64,000 bases of DNA, taken from assembly GCA_002786025.1 (NCBI GenBank), contig NHNW01000017.1, positions 744,001-808,000 on the forward strand. Reading direction: 5' to 3'. Below are positions 43,271 through 54,503 of the stretch, piece by piece. Under the pieces are notes generated by a model. The model saw only the letters and a list, made by a program, of their open reading frames with translations. It had not been told where the DNA came from and ran no database searches. Both the position numbers and the translations under genes were made by a program. Position 1 is the stretch's first letter; every line of letters starts with the position of its first letter. Origin of the DNA: Zasmidium citrigriseum (Eukaryota > Ascomycota > Dothideomycetes > Mycosphaerellales > Mycosphaerellaceae).

Positions 43271-45527
43271 TCAAGAATCATGAGATTTGGGAGACAGGGT
43301 TTCTCCCGGCTGTAGAAAGTCTTGCCGGACGTTGACGAAAGCCGCCGCGCCGCCTACTCTGGAGGCTGTCTCATCGAGAAGCATTTCTGTTTGCGAGCAG
43401 ACCTTTTCCAAGGCTGCTGAGGAGGGTTTGCCGAGTGAGACTGCATGTTCGTTAGTTGATTTATCCATAGAGACGGGATAGCTTGACTCACCCAAGACAG
43501 CGCCGTTGACCTCCTCCGCTATCTCAGCCCTACCCCGGACATCGAACAAATGCCCAATGGGACTGACGCTCACATTCTGGTAGGCGACGATAGCGAAGAT
43601 ATCCTGCAGCTGCTTCTGTACGTGCTGCCGCGGGTCTCTGCCAAACTCCTCCCTCAACACTTGTCCGTATTTCACCGCTTCAGATAATAGCTGGTCTGCT
43701 TTCATAAATGTCAGCTTTGGCGACAGCTCTTGTGATGCGTCCATATCGACATCATCATTGGCGGCATTGGCAGACGGCGGCTCAAGGCTCTTGGAAGTCT
43801 CGCGTTGGATCTGGTCGTCCAGTTCCATTTGGGTGTCAGGTGGCTCCTCGGATTCTTCTTGCTCGTCATCAGCTCCGTCGGCGTGGCCGTTGCTACCCAG
43901 TGACTCCACAGACTTTGTGACGGTCGTCGGTGATGATGCGGCTGTTCCCAGTTCGGTGTAACGCCTCATCATTTCGATGAACTTGCGACATCGTAGCCTG
44001 AAGTAGATATCTTTGTTTCGGCCATCCTGGAAGAGACGGGGATAGTAAGTCGAGGTGTACTTCAACGCTCGATCAATATCGCCGTCCAGGATGCTCTTTC
44101 GGATCTTCTGCCGGTTGATGGCATGGATGTCGTCGTCTTCACTAGTGAGTTGGAAGGGTTGCGCGTGGTCTGATATTTGTCGGTCTTGAACGTCTTTTGT
44201 GAAAGCCCTCGCGGTCTCCACATATCCTTCATGTGCGAGGTATTGTCCTATTAGGTTGTGGATTAAGGCGCTCTCGTCGTCAGGGGGATGCAGATTCGAC
44301 ACATCGGTCTTGTCGATGTCTGCGAGAATGCCTCGCCGTTCAGATTCCACCAGAGCGTCGATATCAAAGACGAATGGCGTCTTGCCGAAATTGATGCGCA
44401 GATGCTCGCCGGGCTTCTTCATCCCGACAGACGGGTATAATCGATCTCCTTTAATGTTGGGAAACGCGATTCCTGACTTCATTAGTCACTTCGCAAGTTA
44501 TCTCTCGTTCCTTCAACATACCGAGATAGTTCCCGTTCTTGGTGAAGAACGCATTTCCTGTCCGGAAGTTGACGCCACATCCAATGACATCCTGAGACGC
44601 AAATCGTGGACCGTAGGCTTTACCGCTGGCAGTACACGCAAATACGTAGCCATCGTCACCGTGATATGCCCATGAGTCCGTTTCCCAGCCGGGTAGCCGG
44701 TTGAGGTTCGCTTTTCTCCCTGAGAACCCAATCCCAATCAAACCGTCCTTGCCTCTTGACAAGATTGTCACTTCGAAATAGAATATCCCGCTCTCTTTCG
44801 GCATTGGATAGTCACTCCTGACCGCAGCTGCCTCGTCTGATGTCTTTGTAACCCCATTAAACCGCACCTCTGTCCCATCGGCCATGATCTCAAGCCCATT
44901 CATCTTATCCTCGTCACTCCATCTACTCGGTAGGGGTTGTAGTCCATCGTCCGTGGCAGAAGGAGGAGGTAATCTCTCAATGACATCCTGCACTGGCCCT
45001 CGTTGATAATCTGCAGGCAACTTGCTAAGATTGACCCTGCTCGAGCTCGCTGACAACGAAGCCTGCCTCATGCCCGGATTTCGACTCGCGTGCTCCTGCA
45101 TCTCAGCCACATGCTCTTTCCACGCTTGCTGTAACTTTTGCACGTGTCTCGAGTATCGGAGGTATGATGGCGTGAAGAATGGAGGGTAGTCGTCATGATG
45201 TAGAGCGCCCATGCGATCAGCACCGTACCGCATCGTGTCGTTCGCCCAACTCGAGCCAACTGCTCCAGCAGGTCCACCGCTTGCCTCTGTCCTTCTTTCG
45301 TTACTCTCCTGACCATATGATCCCCCTGCACCACCTGTGTGGATGTGAATACTCCTCGAGCTATTCATTGCGCCTTCTCTTCCCTGATTCGCCGTCGGTC
45401 GTCCAGATGATGGTGTGTTTGCGGTAGAGCTCGCACCTCCAGCGGCTACGTTCGCATAAGATGGCCGCGGATTTCCTTGGTTCAAAGAGGAAAATGAAAA
45501 AGCCGGGCCGTAATGGGAGTTGCTCAT
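43271..45527 (-). CDS. GID1: GID1/RanBPM-type SPRY-LisH-CTLH protein
   Basis: Exons 45527-44522, 44472-43492 and 43440-43271 give about 718 residues. Proteins of this family (yeast Gid1/Vid30, human RanBP9) are scaffold subunits of the GID/CTLH ubiquitin ligase that removes gluconeogenic enzymes. The N-terminal 120 residues are Ser/Gly-rich. A SPRY domain follows at about 200-345 (GIFYFEVTILSRGKDGLIGI, WAYHGDDGYVFAC, GCGVNFRTGNAFFTKNG); intron 1 (49 nt) lies inside it. Then LisH (LIHNLIGQYLAHEGYVETA), CTLH (RQKIRKSILDGDIDRALKYT) and a CRA domain to the C-terminus. Intron 2 (43441-43491) is 51 nt with a clear donor, branch site CTAAC and acceptor, but it has no stop, so retention keeps frame. 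In yeast the gene is glucose-related; no such signal was identified here. Confidence 0.93.
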
Positions 45528-46437
45528 CGTCCGGCCAGATCGCAGGCGGACGATCGGACTGAGATGGCCAGCCCCAGCAAACCCTCAGCAGCCCAGACGC
45601 TCCGTCACGTTATCTCCCGCAAGCAGGAATGACACCCGCAGCAAGACCAGTGTTCAGAAGATTGTGGATGTGAGCAAGCGTGCTTATCTCGACGAGTCCT
45701 CGAAGCCGGATCGCAGAGGTGAGGTCGGTTCTGTGGATTGAGGCCGTTACCGAGGATGCGCCTTTGAGACCGATCGCGTGACAGTTGGCGGCATTATTCA
45801 CGGTAGCAATAGGAGTGGTTTGATGCGACAGCGGCGGAGCACAGCGCGTGATGTTGTTCAAGTGATTGGAGGAGGGTTGGGTGCAGGCGGCACTCGCAAG
45901 CAAGCAAGAGCAGCAGCTGTCGCCCCCGCGTTCGCTGGCAGACAATACCGTTCTTGCGCAATACAGTGGCATCATCGCTGGCAAATAGTTGGGATCTGAC
46001 AACAAGCAAGTGGAGACGCAAAGAGAATGGTGTGACTGTAAAGATGAAGATTGATCTGCTCTTGTCCTGCTGGTCTATGCCGCAGGTGGCGAGCAGTAGC
46101 TGCGGTCTCTGCAAGCAACCGCTTGTCCCTATCTCAACGCCGTGCAGTGATCCGTCCGTGAATCCAATCGCCTGGTCAAGCGCCTGCCGACCATGGTATC
46201 CTCCCAAACGCCTTGCTCGACATGCTCGTTCCTAATCGTAGTTCTATTAATACAAGTGACATGGCCTGTCAAAGGCCACGGGGTCTGCACAGGAGGTGCA
46301 GTGGTATGATTGTGGTGACATTGCCAGATGTCGAGATGAGGGATGCTCAAATCGATGATGGTAGGTTCAAGTATTCATTCCATCTGCAGTGGCCGGAAGC
46401 ACAGTCATGTAGAGGTCCTTCAAAGATGTCCCGCCTG
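45528..46437. other. Intergenic, upstream of GID1
   Basis: 910 bp between the GID1 start and the 3' end of the Ies4 gene, both on the minus strand. Several open frames cross it but none resembles a protein. Confidence 0.5.
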
Positions 46438-47283
46438 TCAAGCGGGCATGGGTGGTGCCGGCGAGCTTTCGATGCCGTTCATCATGGTGGTGTCGCCGAT
46501 ATCAGCATGGCTGTGACTCCGTTCGCTAGCCACAGCACTGCTCTCGTTGACAGGTTTGACTTCGCTCGAGCCGGTGCTGTCGCTCTTGACGTCTCCAGCA
46601 AAGCCGGCGTCCTTTGGTGGGGCCTTCCACGAGGACATGCCCCAGATGGTGCCAGTAAATGATTTGAGCTGAAGAGGCTTCTTGTTCCACTTGCGGCAGG
46701 GTTTGCCAGTGCGGTCGAGAGCACGGAGACCAGCATTGATGGCGCCAGTGTTGGCTTTGGGGCCTAGTTTGTGAGCTGGAATAGCACCGCCAGTACCGTT
46801 CTTCTCTCCTGAGCGATCGATAGTCCCATCAGGTCTGCGATGATGTTAGCATGTGGCTTAAGCAACACGACGTATGGTGTCGACGATGTATTGTACTCAC
46901 AATCTGGGTTTCTTCTTGGGACCTGGCCTGCCTCGCTCTCGCATGGGAGCATTCGGGTCGATGGATGGTGGTGCTCTCTTCCGACCTGTGACGGCAGCGC
47001 CGCCCCTCTTCTTCCGGCCGTCTATCTTAGGTGGTGCTAGTGAGTTGGGGTCGACGGCATCGTTGGTGGTCGGCGGTATGGGAGTCGCGTTGGAGTCGGA
47101 GGTCTTGTCGACGGCATCTTGTTGGATCGATGGTGATGGGTCCGCGTTGTTGGCTTGTGATTTCGTCGATGGACTGGCAGCTGCGTAGACGGCCAGATGA
47201 TCCGGCGACAAGCGCAGCGTTACTATTCTACTCTTCTTGCCGGGCTTGGGCGTCGACTTGCTGGTGGCCGGCGTCGATGACAT
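46438..47283 (-). CDS. ies4: INO80 complex subunit Ies4-like
   Basis: Two exons (47283-46901 and 46834-46438) with a 66-nt phase-2 intron give 259 residues. The fungal Ies4 family is a subunit of the INO80 chromatin remodeller. Family stretches are visible: SRIVTLRLSPDHLAVY near the N-terminus, a central Pro/Gly/Lys-rich part (RERGRPGPKKKPRLPDG), and HKLGPKANTGAINAGLRALD with RKWNKKPLQLKSFTGTIWGM across the C-terminal half. The central part also resembles an AT-hook. The last ~70 residues are Ser-rich and poorly conserved. Confidence 0.82.
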
Positions 47284-48188
47284 TTTCGGGGTTGGTGATG
47301 ATGGTTGTCGACGTGTTGGCGATGAGAGGGTGATGGAGTTGGGGCGTCGTCGCAAAGAGTGACGGGTTTGCGCCCGCGGAATTAGCCTCCTTGTTGGCTT
47401 TCGCGGCAATCCGTGTCGGTGGTGGTGAGCGTGGGTGGTGGGCTGTAATATTTTATTACGGCGGTCGGTGGTGATGGCGACGATGAGGGTGGCAGGTGCG
47501 ATGGCGGCGCAGCGTGGTGATGGAAGGTGTGCCCGGCGAAGAGGCACGGGCGTGAGTCGCCATTTGGATTCACGCGTAATAAGAGTCTCCGTCACAAAGC
47601 CCAGTGCGGCGTGCCCTCCCAACTTCTCAGACTACTATTGCATCTCCAAGGAGTGGCTCCGTGCGCATCGCTCTGCTTGTTCCGCGCTAGCCTGTTCCAG
47701 CCGCGCCCAAGTCACCTGCACCTCCCGTCGCCGGCACATCTGGCCTCCTGGCAAACACAGCATCAACAATAATCATTATAATTCACCACTTCTATCCACC
47801 AACACGCCGATTACACTCTGCGTGAAAACTTGCTCTAGTCGGAGCGCGTCGGGCTTTTCTTGGAACAGCCTCTTCCTCCGTATCAGCCGAGCTCGCCGCA
47901 GATTCCACCAAGAGTCCAGCGAGCCAGCCAGCCGATCAACCAACCAATCTGGCCATCGTCGCGGCCACGGCCACACGAAACCAGCGTTGGCCCCATCACG
48001 AATCACCGCACGCCTGCCTTCTGTCCGCGCCGTCCATCCAGCTCTGCTCTGCTCCAGCCGCTCACACCATGGCCAACCTTGCTTCACGGTAGACGAGGAA
48101 TCCCACCCGCTGACGACCATGCTGCATCAGCTCTCCGCCAGCCGCTCGCATGCTGTCCATTAGACCAGTGATAGGAAAATTCGCGAAA
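47284..48188. promoter_or_regulatory. Intergenic between divergent ies4 and F-box gene
   Basis: 905 bp. A long rightward open frame (47435-48163) crosses it but is Ser/Arg/His-rich, without any recognisable motif, and lies wholly between two divergent start codons; I treat it as chance. Confidence 0.5.
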
Positions 48189-50140
48189 ATGCCTGCTTCT
48201 AACGAGGACATGATGCATCGCCTGCCAGACGAGGTCATCCTCCAAATCCTGTCCTGTATGCTCTCCACAGCGAGCATGTAGTTGCTGGGTACTAACGCCG
48301 CCCAGACCTCAACGTAGAGCATCTCGTACAGCTGCAGCTCGTGTCACAGCGCTACCTCTCGCTCGGACGCGATAATGCTCTGTGGAAGATAGAGTGCTTC
48401 AATCACTCCAAAACAGAGGCTCTCCGCTTGCGTCAACAGCGCCTGAACGTACAGGATCCCAGTTTGGCCGAGCTACGAAATGCATATGCCGCTCTTCCGG
48501 GAGGCGACCTTTCACCTCTGGATGTCGCGCATTTGATGGGCAGAAGCCAACCTCTAGCATCGAACGATCCAGTTGCCGAGGAACGCATCCAACGCAGCAG
48601 AGCTCTGGCCAGCTGGGAGCCCGGCTATCCAAGTGAGAAGCTGAGCTACTATGATGAGTACATTCACCGTCACGCTCCCGTTTCCGTGGGCTGGATGGAT
48701 CTGCCAAAGCGCCAGACTTCCGACAAAGATGAACTGCGAGAAGTCACCGGCGTTGGTATGCATATCGATCAGCAGTCCAGCGAGCATGTAATTGCACCTC
48801 TCGATGACGGAAGTATCTGCATCTGGGACATCTCTGCCAGATCAACACATCTAGGTGGTGGCGGCGGCCGTTTAGTTGCTCAGAGTACACCTGGTCTTCT
48901 AAGCGGTCAACCACCTGAAGCAACGTCTGAAAGCCATGCAACAATGACAGAGACTGGTGCAGTAGAATGCGTGTCCATCGACAGCGCAGCCTCGAAGGGG
49001 TATTTCGCGGTACAGAATCTTCTCCACGAGGTCGACCTTAACAGTCTGCAGATCGCTTCAACCAAACAGTACCCGTTCCCCATCACGGCGTTGTCTGAAA
49101 TGAAGAGCAGAGTCCCTGTAACGGTAGGCACAAACATGACAATCCACCTGCATGACCCGCGAGACCCAGCATTCTCTGCATCAGAATCAGGCTCCGCAGG
49201 GGAACTCATTGGCGGGTCTGTCTATTCACACGCAACCCTTGCTCAGCCTGGGCCACTATCAATCCTCCACCACGATGGATTTGGGCCCTCTGATGAGTCG
49301 ATCTGGGTGGCCGGCCGCTTCACTTCTCTCCTAAACTATGATCGCCGGTTCTTCCCTCGATTGCGTGGAACTGTCTTCAGCGGAGCCCGGATCGCGAGTC
49401 TGTCACATTTGCCGTACCCCTTTGTGCCACGCAGTTTGGACCTGCTACGCAATCCATCCGCGACGATTTCTGAACTCCAGGCCGCGAAGGACAGAGTCGG
49501 AACCAGCATCTTGGCCGCCGGGGAGTACAAAGGAAAGGGGTCTCTTGAGCTCTTTGGCCTTCCAGATATGCAATCCTATATAAATCGACAGACTGCTTCG
49601 GCATCCAAACTCCTCTGCGCAGCTCCACATGGAGGCCGGATCGTCTTCAGCGATGGTGATGGGCATCTGAAATGGATGGAGCGTGACGGCTTCTCGCACG
49701 TGAGGACTTTCAACATCAACGACACTCTGCCTTCAGATGATCCCAATAGCACGCAGTCTCAGGATGCTACATCAGCAGGCATTTGGTCCTCTACCGCCTC
49801 CGAGATGCCCGGGCAGGGCGATATTGTACAGAAGATGGTTCCCCTGAATACCCACTCCTCAACCACTGGCAGTGATTCTGGAAGATTGGATGTCAACCAG
49901 AATAATCTTTTACTCTGGACTGGAGATGGTCGGCTAGGCGTGCTTGGATTCGGACACGGGAGTCCATTTGGTGAAGACGAATGGCACGATGCAGTGGAAA
50001 GTCAAGCCCAGACTGCGGAGCAGAGGGCAAGAGAAGATGCTGAGAAGCAGTATGGCATGGCGATGCGGAGGGCATTAGAGCGCAATGCAAATGAGGTTCG
50101 CTTCGTTCGTGGGCTGGGAATGGGATTCATGAGACAATAG
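48189..50140 (+). CDS. F-box protein with beta-propeller-like C-terminal part
   Basis: Two exons (48189-48255 and 48306-50140) with a 50-nt phase-1 intron give 633 residues. The F-box is at the start: MHRLPDEVILQILSYLNVEH, then LVQLQLVSQRYLSLGRDNAL, cut by the intron. The rest looks like weak WD-type repeats (IAPLDDGSICIWDISAR, ESIWVAGRFTSLLNYDRRFF, RIVFSDGDGHLKWMERDG, LLLWTGDGRLGVLGFG), so it probably folds as a beta-propeller that holds a substrate for an SCF ubiquitin ligase. The C-terminus is a charged helix (AEQRAREDAEKQYGMAM). The target is not known. Confidence 0.87.
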
Positions 50141-50185
50141 ATATGAATTAGATGAACGAATTGAAGCACTCAACGTACGTGTCTT

Positions 50186-51329
50186 CTAAGATCTATTCTC
50201 CTGTATCCTGCCATCTCCCTCCCGTCTCCGTCTCTCGAGAACTCTCCCAATAGCACTCTTCACTTCAGGATCGTTCCGCACAGTATTCTGTATCAGCCAC
50301 TCCTTGATCGTCGTCCGTAAGTCCCTCGCCGCAGTAGAATCCACGGCGAAAGGCATCAGTTCCAGACCCATCAACCTCGTGACTTCGGTATCGGCGGCAT
50401 TCGTCAATCCATCCAGTCGATCCAGCAATTTCGGATTCACGCCTCCATTTCCATCCGTAGCGGCCGCTTGGGCCGCTTGCTGGGGATCTTGCAGCAGAGG
50501 TCCGAGCTGCGACATGGCGATGAAGAAGGTGACTGTGAGCTTCCGAAGGAGCGTGATCATCTGATACGGTAGATAAGGATTCCGAAATCCTGTGCCCACG
50601 AGCAAAGGGTTGAGGACATTCGTGAGCACGAATGGAAATTCCGGGCGCGTGATGGTGTAGAGTTCGATGATGAAGAGTGTGGCGATGGCGAAGTATCTCC
50701 AGTACGTCCCCTGTTTGAGATAGCCCAGCACAGAGAGCAGGACCAGAGCCGTGGCGCTACCGATATAGTAGACGCTCATCTGCTGCAGACCCGCAAAGAC
50801 GAAATCCCTAATCGTCTTACTGCTCTGCCAAGAGAGAACATCAGGACCAAACCGATCATACGCAAACCGTTTCGCAGGATCCACAAGCGTGTCCCGGGCG
50901 ACTTTGAGCTGGATATAAATCTGCTCAACAGCGGGTTTCTGGGCGTGGGAGGCTTTGTCCGGGTGGTACTGGACTGTCAAGCGGCGGAAGCGGGATTGGA
51001 GGGTTCGCTCCTCGACGTTGTGCGGGACGGAGAGCAGGGTGTAGAAGTCGCCTTCTTTGAGGAGCTGGTAGTCGGCTTCGTAGATTGTGTAGAGGAGGTA
51101 GAGGACTATTACGGCGATTTGGATTTGGCGTCGGTGTTGGATGAAGCGCGCGCTGCCCGGGGCGGGTTTTGGGTCGCCGGCGCGGATGAAGATTGCGTAG
51201 AGGGCTGTTTGGACGTAGCCGGTTACGAGCTGGGAGGGGGTGTTAGATTGGGAGATTGAGGAGGGGAGAGGGACTTACGCCTGGGAGGAAGTACCAGCCT
51301 GCTAGGGAGAGGAGGCCGTTTGTTGACAT
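50186..51329 (-). CDS. Membrane-bound J-domain (DnaJ) protein
   Basis: Two exons (51329-51279 and 51229-50186), 49-nt phase-0 intron, 364 residues. An N-terminal hydrophobic segment and a second helix (IAVIVLYLLYTIYE) come before the J domain, which holds the HPD triad needed to stimulate Hsp70 (FYTLLSVPHNVEERTLQ, RLTVQYHPDKASHAQ, FAYDRFGP). At least two or three more membrane helices follow (YYIGSATALVLLSVLGYL, YFAIATLFIIELYTI), then a soluble helical tail. This layout suits an ER or other endomembrane J protein; the exact compartment is unknown. The 3' end is only 45 bp from the F-box gene stop (convergent). Confidence 0.88.
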
Positions 51330-51885
51330 GGTTGATCAAAGGTGGGTTGTGAGAGGTTATTGTCGCCACATGTCCTGGTCCTCGAGATATGCAAGGATCC
51401 GCAACGCCACTGGTTGGTGAGTGAATGTTGGATGCGGCCGCCAAATTGAAAGATTCTCAACGAGCAGCCTCGAAACTTTGATTCTTGATATACTAGGTGT
51501 TTCGAGATATCACTCTCCAGTTCCTGAATTTCCGGTGCTCTGTTGGCGTCCTACTGTCGTCGATTGGAATATCGTGAATCCTTGCTAGAGTAGCACGGGC
51601 GGCGTCTCGAGGATGTGTGATCCCATGTGAAGGTCCCAAGGGTCGTCCAGATCGAAGATTCGCAAGTCCAGTCAGCGTATAGGTCGTGGAAGTGTTTCTT
51701 TGTAAAGTCGATGTTGTGCTGTCTGGCATCTTTCTAGCGCCGTTGATGCCTCAGGCTTGCATGTCAAAAGTCGCGCTCGGGAGATGAAATTTGTCATTGA
51801 GTCGTTCAAGAAATTCCATCTTCACGGGTTCGGTCTTTAGATCCCAAGCGCATTGATCTACGACAGTTTCAACGTCGCCAGCATA
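51330..51885. promoter_or_regulatory. Bidirectional region between J-protein and RPA43 genes
   Basis: 556 bp between divergent start codons. No gene was recognised in it. Confidence 0.5.
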
Positions 51886-52539
51886 ATGGGCAAGGTGAGG
51901 CATGATCTAAGTCACTTGGCGAATACGCCTCTCTAACTGCGCATTCAGAAACGTGACAAATCCTCCAAGGCCGCAAAAACCAGCAAGACCACTCCCTCTT
52001 CGCCCTTCCTCCAGCTCACCAGATCGCTGTATCTCACGCTCTCGCCATGCGCCTATAACTTTCCCCTCGAAGGCCTCTGCGCCGAACACATCTCGCCACA
52101 CCTCCTCTCATACTACCCACCACTGCGGGGTATCCTCCTAGCCTACAGCAATCCACGACTGTCCGAAAGTCCCGACGATGCGATCAAAGCCCACTCGAGC
52201 GAAGAGGCGAAGACAATCATGGCGCAAAGCATAGACGAGTATGCTGTATCGTACGTTTGGCTGACGTGCGAGTTCACAATTTTTCGGCCGGTCCGAGGAT
52301 GCGAATTGACAGGCGATGTCAATCTGCAGAGTGAGAGTGTGCTGGGACTAATGTGCTACAACTACTTCAATGCCGCGATTGATCGGGAGAAGCTGCCGGC
52401 TGATTGGAAGTGGGATGGAGAGAGCTGGATCGATGGAGCTGGAAAGCATGTTCAGGGACGGATATCTTTCAAAGTGGAGGACTTTGAAGCGAGCGGACAA
52501 GATGGGATTACCATCATGGGAAGCATGAAAGACGGATGA
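51886..52539 (+). CDS. RPA43: RNA polymerase I subunit RPA43-like
   Basis: Two exons: a 9-nt first exon (51886-51894, coding MGK) and 51949-52539, giving 199 residues. RPA43 sits in the Pol I stalk with RPA14 and contacts Rrn3. The N-terminal part matches the Rpb7/RPA43 fold: SLYLTLSPCAYNFPLEGLCA, SYYPPLRGILLAYSN, then the OB-like region (YVWLTCEFTIFRPVRGCELT, ESVLGLMCYNYFNAAIDREK, LPADWKW). The C-terminus ends after FKVEDFEASGQDGITIMGSM, shorter than the yeast protein, which has an extra tail. The first intron is 54 nt. Confidence 0.87.
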
Positions 52540-52887
52540 AGGGCGAATTCCATTTGGACCTTAATAAACAAGACTCCAGCTCCGCTAGTCTTTCAGAATC
52601 GAGGGACATCCAACTGGCGCGAGGGCGAGCGCTGTCACAAGACCACATTACACGAGGGCACGACATCGATCAGCACACACAGGACTTGCCGTCAGGCACT
52701 GTCTCGCGATGAGGCAGCTCGCTGCGCTTCGCACCAGTCTATCAAATGAGACTTGCGTGGAAGCAGCTCGAATGGAGAGAAAAGCTGACAGTGGAGATTC
52801 GGCGATATGCTTGTTGTAGTCGCCAAAGGGAGCAGAACGTCGATACAATCGGGAAAGGCATCGAGTAAATCACTCGCGGCCACATCA
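52540..52887. other. Intergenic, convergent 3' ends
   Basis: 348 bp between RPA43 and the last exon of NTF2-like copy A, which converge. Nothing seen. Confidence 0.5.
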
Positions 52888-53460
52888 TTAGAACTCTATT
52901 CCAGACATACTCCACAACTTCGTCACCATCCATCGACCATCAATCAATCGAAAGATCAACGTGCTCACAGTCAGCCTCTCCAACCCGGCAGCCATCCTCA
53001 GTCGAATGATAGAGAACAACTTTGCCCTGCCCTCTTCCGGCTGAACTTTGGTACTCATACTACTCTGAGTCAGCAAAAGGAATTCCCGACCTTTTCTTGA
53101 CCGCGCGACTCACTTCTCGCACTTCAGCTGCAAGTCTGGATAAAGCTTGATCACTTGCTCTAGAAACTCGAGGTGTTTGGGAAGTGTGGTCTGCGTCTCG
53201 TTCGCGAGTCCCAGCTCTGCAAATTTATGCTCGAGGCCGGGTGTGTCGAAGTCGACAGTCCCGAGTAATTGGTAGTGTCGCCATTCGGGACTGTCAATAT
53301 TGAGGTTCCGCTCATTCACGGCTTGGATGGAGGAGACGTGGATTCCTTCGAGATGCGCAACCAGCGCTTTTGTCTTTTTGTGGACTTTGCGAGGTTTCGC
53401 TTTCGCGGCTGCTTCGTCGTCTGATGCTGCTGTGAGCCGGGAGAATTCGAGACTTGACAT
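52888..53460 (-). CDS. Small NTF2-like (SnoaL-like) family protein, copy A
   Basis: Two exons (53460-53114 and 53062-52888) with a 49-nt phase-2 intron give 173 residues. The N-terminal half holds a helix pair (LVAHLEGIHVSSIQAVNERN, WRHYQLLG) and ends LYPDLQLKCE; the second exon gives two strands (LERLTVSTLIFRLIDGRWMV, TKLWSMSGIEF). Alignment with copies B and C is clear in EHIHxxxxxAINxRxFD, WRHYADEI and FRLIxxRWLVT. This cone-like helix-then-sheet pattern suggests an NTF2-like fold, common for small fungal ligand-binding or enzyme domains. No catalytic residue can be named. Start chosen at the first ATG, 53460. Copy A is the shortest and most diverged. Confidence 0.7.
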
Positions 53461-53772
53461 GTGAAGTGGTGGTTGAATCAATAGTTTTCGCTCGAAAGAT
53501 GTGAGGCCATGAGGCTTTATCACGATCGGCGACGAAGATCAATATGGGCATCATCCATGACCCATGATTGCTCTTGCTCTGTCTTTCTTGGAAGACAATT
53601 GAAGATGAAGTGCTCTACCGTAACACTGCTGAAGCCTATGAAAGTACGCACCAGTCATTAAACATGATTCAGGGGCCGTCTCCGCACGAGAGTCATGAAG
53701 CCTGCTAGATGCCAGCTTATAGAACCGCTCCGGGATATGACCTGCATACCATTGCCTGCACTCCTGTGAACA

Positions 53773-54367
53773 CTAGAAATCAAAGACGCCATCCACACAA
53801 AACTGGTTGATTCCTTGGAGAATGTAAACCGCAGTGATCAGCCACCTGTCATCGATCAAACGGTACTTGGTGGTCCCAGCCGAAATTGACACGATCCCTG
53901 TTCTGTTCCCGGTGAATTTGCAAAGGTGGGTGATCTTGCCTCTGCCGGCCGCCTCCTCGACAGTAGTCGACTGGCTAGACTTATTAGAAACCATTCCTTC
54001 CGGAACCCTCTCCGACCCATATCCACCCTCGATTCATGGGCAATAGACAGGCTCACCTAATACATTCTACGCGCAGCTCTGGAAGTTGGCTTACGTAGTC
54101 CTCAAGACCTTTGATATGATCCGCTAACGAGCACTTTTTCCTCTCAACCAGGAAAGGCGGGACCTCGATGCGGACTTTGATCTCGTCAGCGTGGTGTCGC
54201 CAGACTTCGTTCGCAGGGTCGAAGTCCCGGCTGTTGATGGCGTCGATACACATTTCGTGCACGCGTTCGAGGTGTGCTTCGATGGCCAGGGTGCTCTGGA
54301 ACTTTCGGCTTGGTCTGGGATGTGGAGGTTGGGGCCCCATAAGCACATGATTGCCCGAGACGGTCAT
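53773..54367 (-). CDS. Small NTF2-like family protein, copy B
   Basis: Two exons (54367-54057 and 53974-53773) with an 82-nt phase-2 intron at the same place as in copies A and C give 170 residues. Recognisable parts are AIEAHLERVHEMCIDAINSR, EVWRHHADEIKVRIEVPPF, LPELRVECI in exon 1 and ITHLCKFTGNRTGIVSISAG, TKYRLIDDRWLITAVYILQG in exon 2. A Pro/His-rich N-terminus precedes the domain. The function is unknown. Confidence 0.72.
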
Positions 54368-54503
54368 TTCGGACTCCGTTTCGCATTCGGATGGTCGGTG
54401 GGATTTTGGTGGATTCGATTGTAGGATGAAGGCATTGAGAGAGGAATAATTTTGTGTTGGAGTTGAGGATTCAGGGGATGTTGCTGGAAGGGATGAGATG
54501 GGC

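Noticed and set aside
47435..48163. A 242-codon open frame rightward between ies4 and the F-box gene
   Set aside because: Low-complexity Arg/Ser/His composition, no motif, and position between two divergent starts; likely chance in GC-rich promoter DNA.
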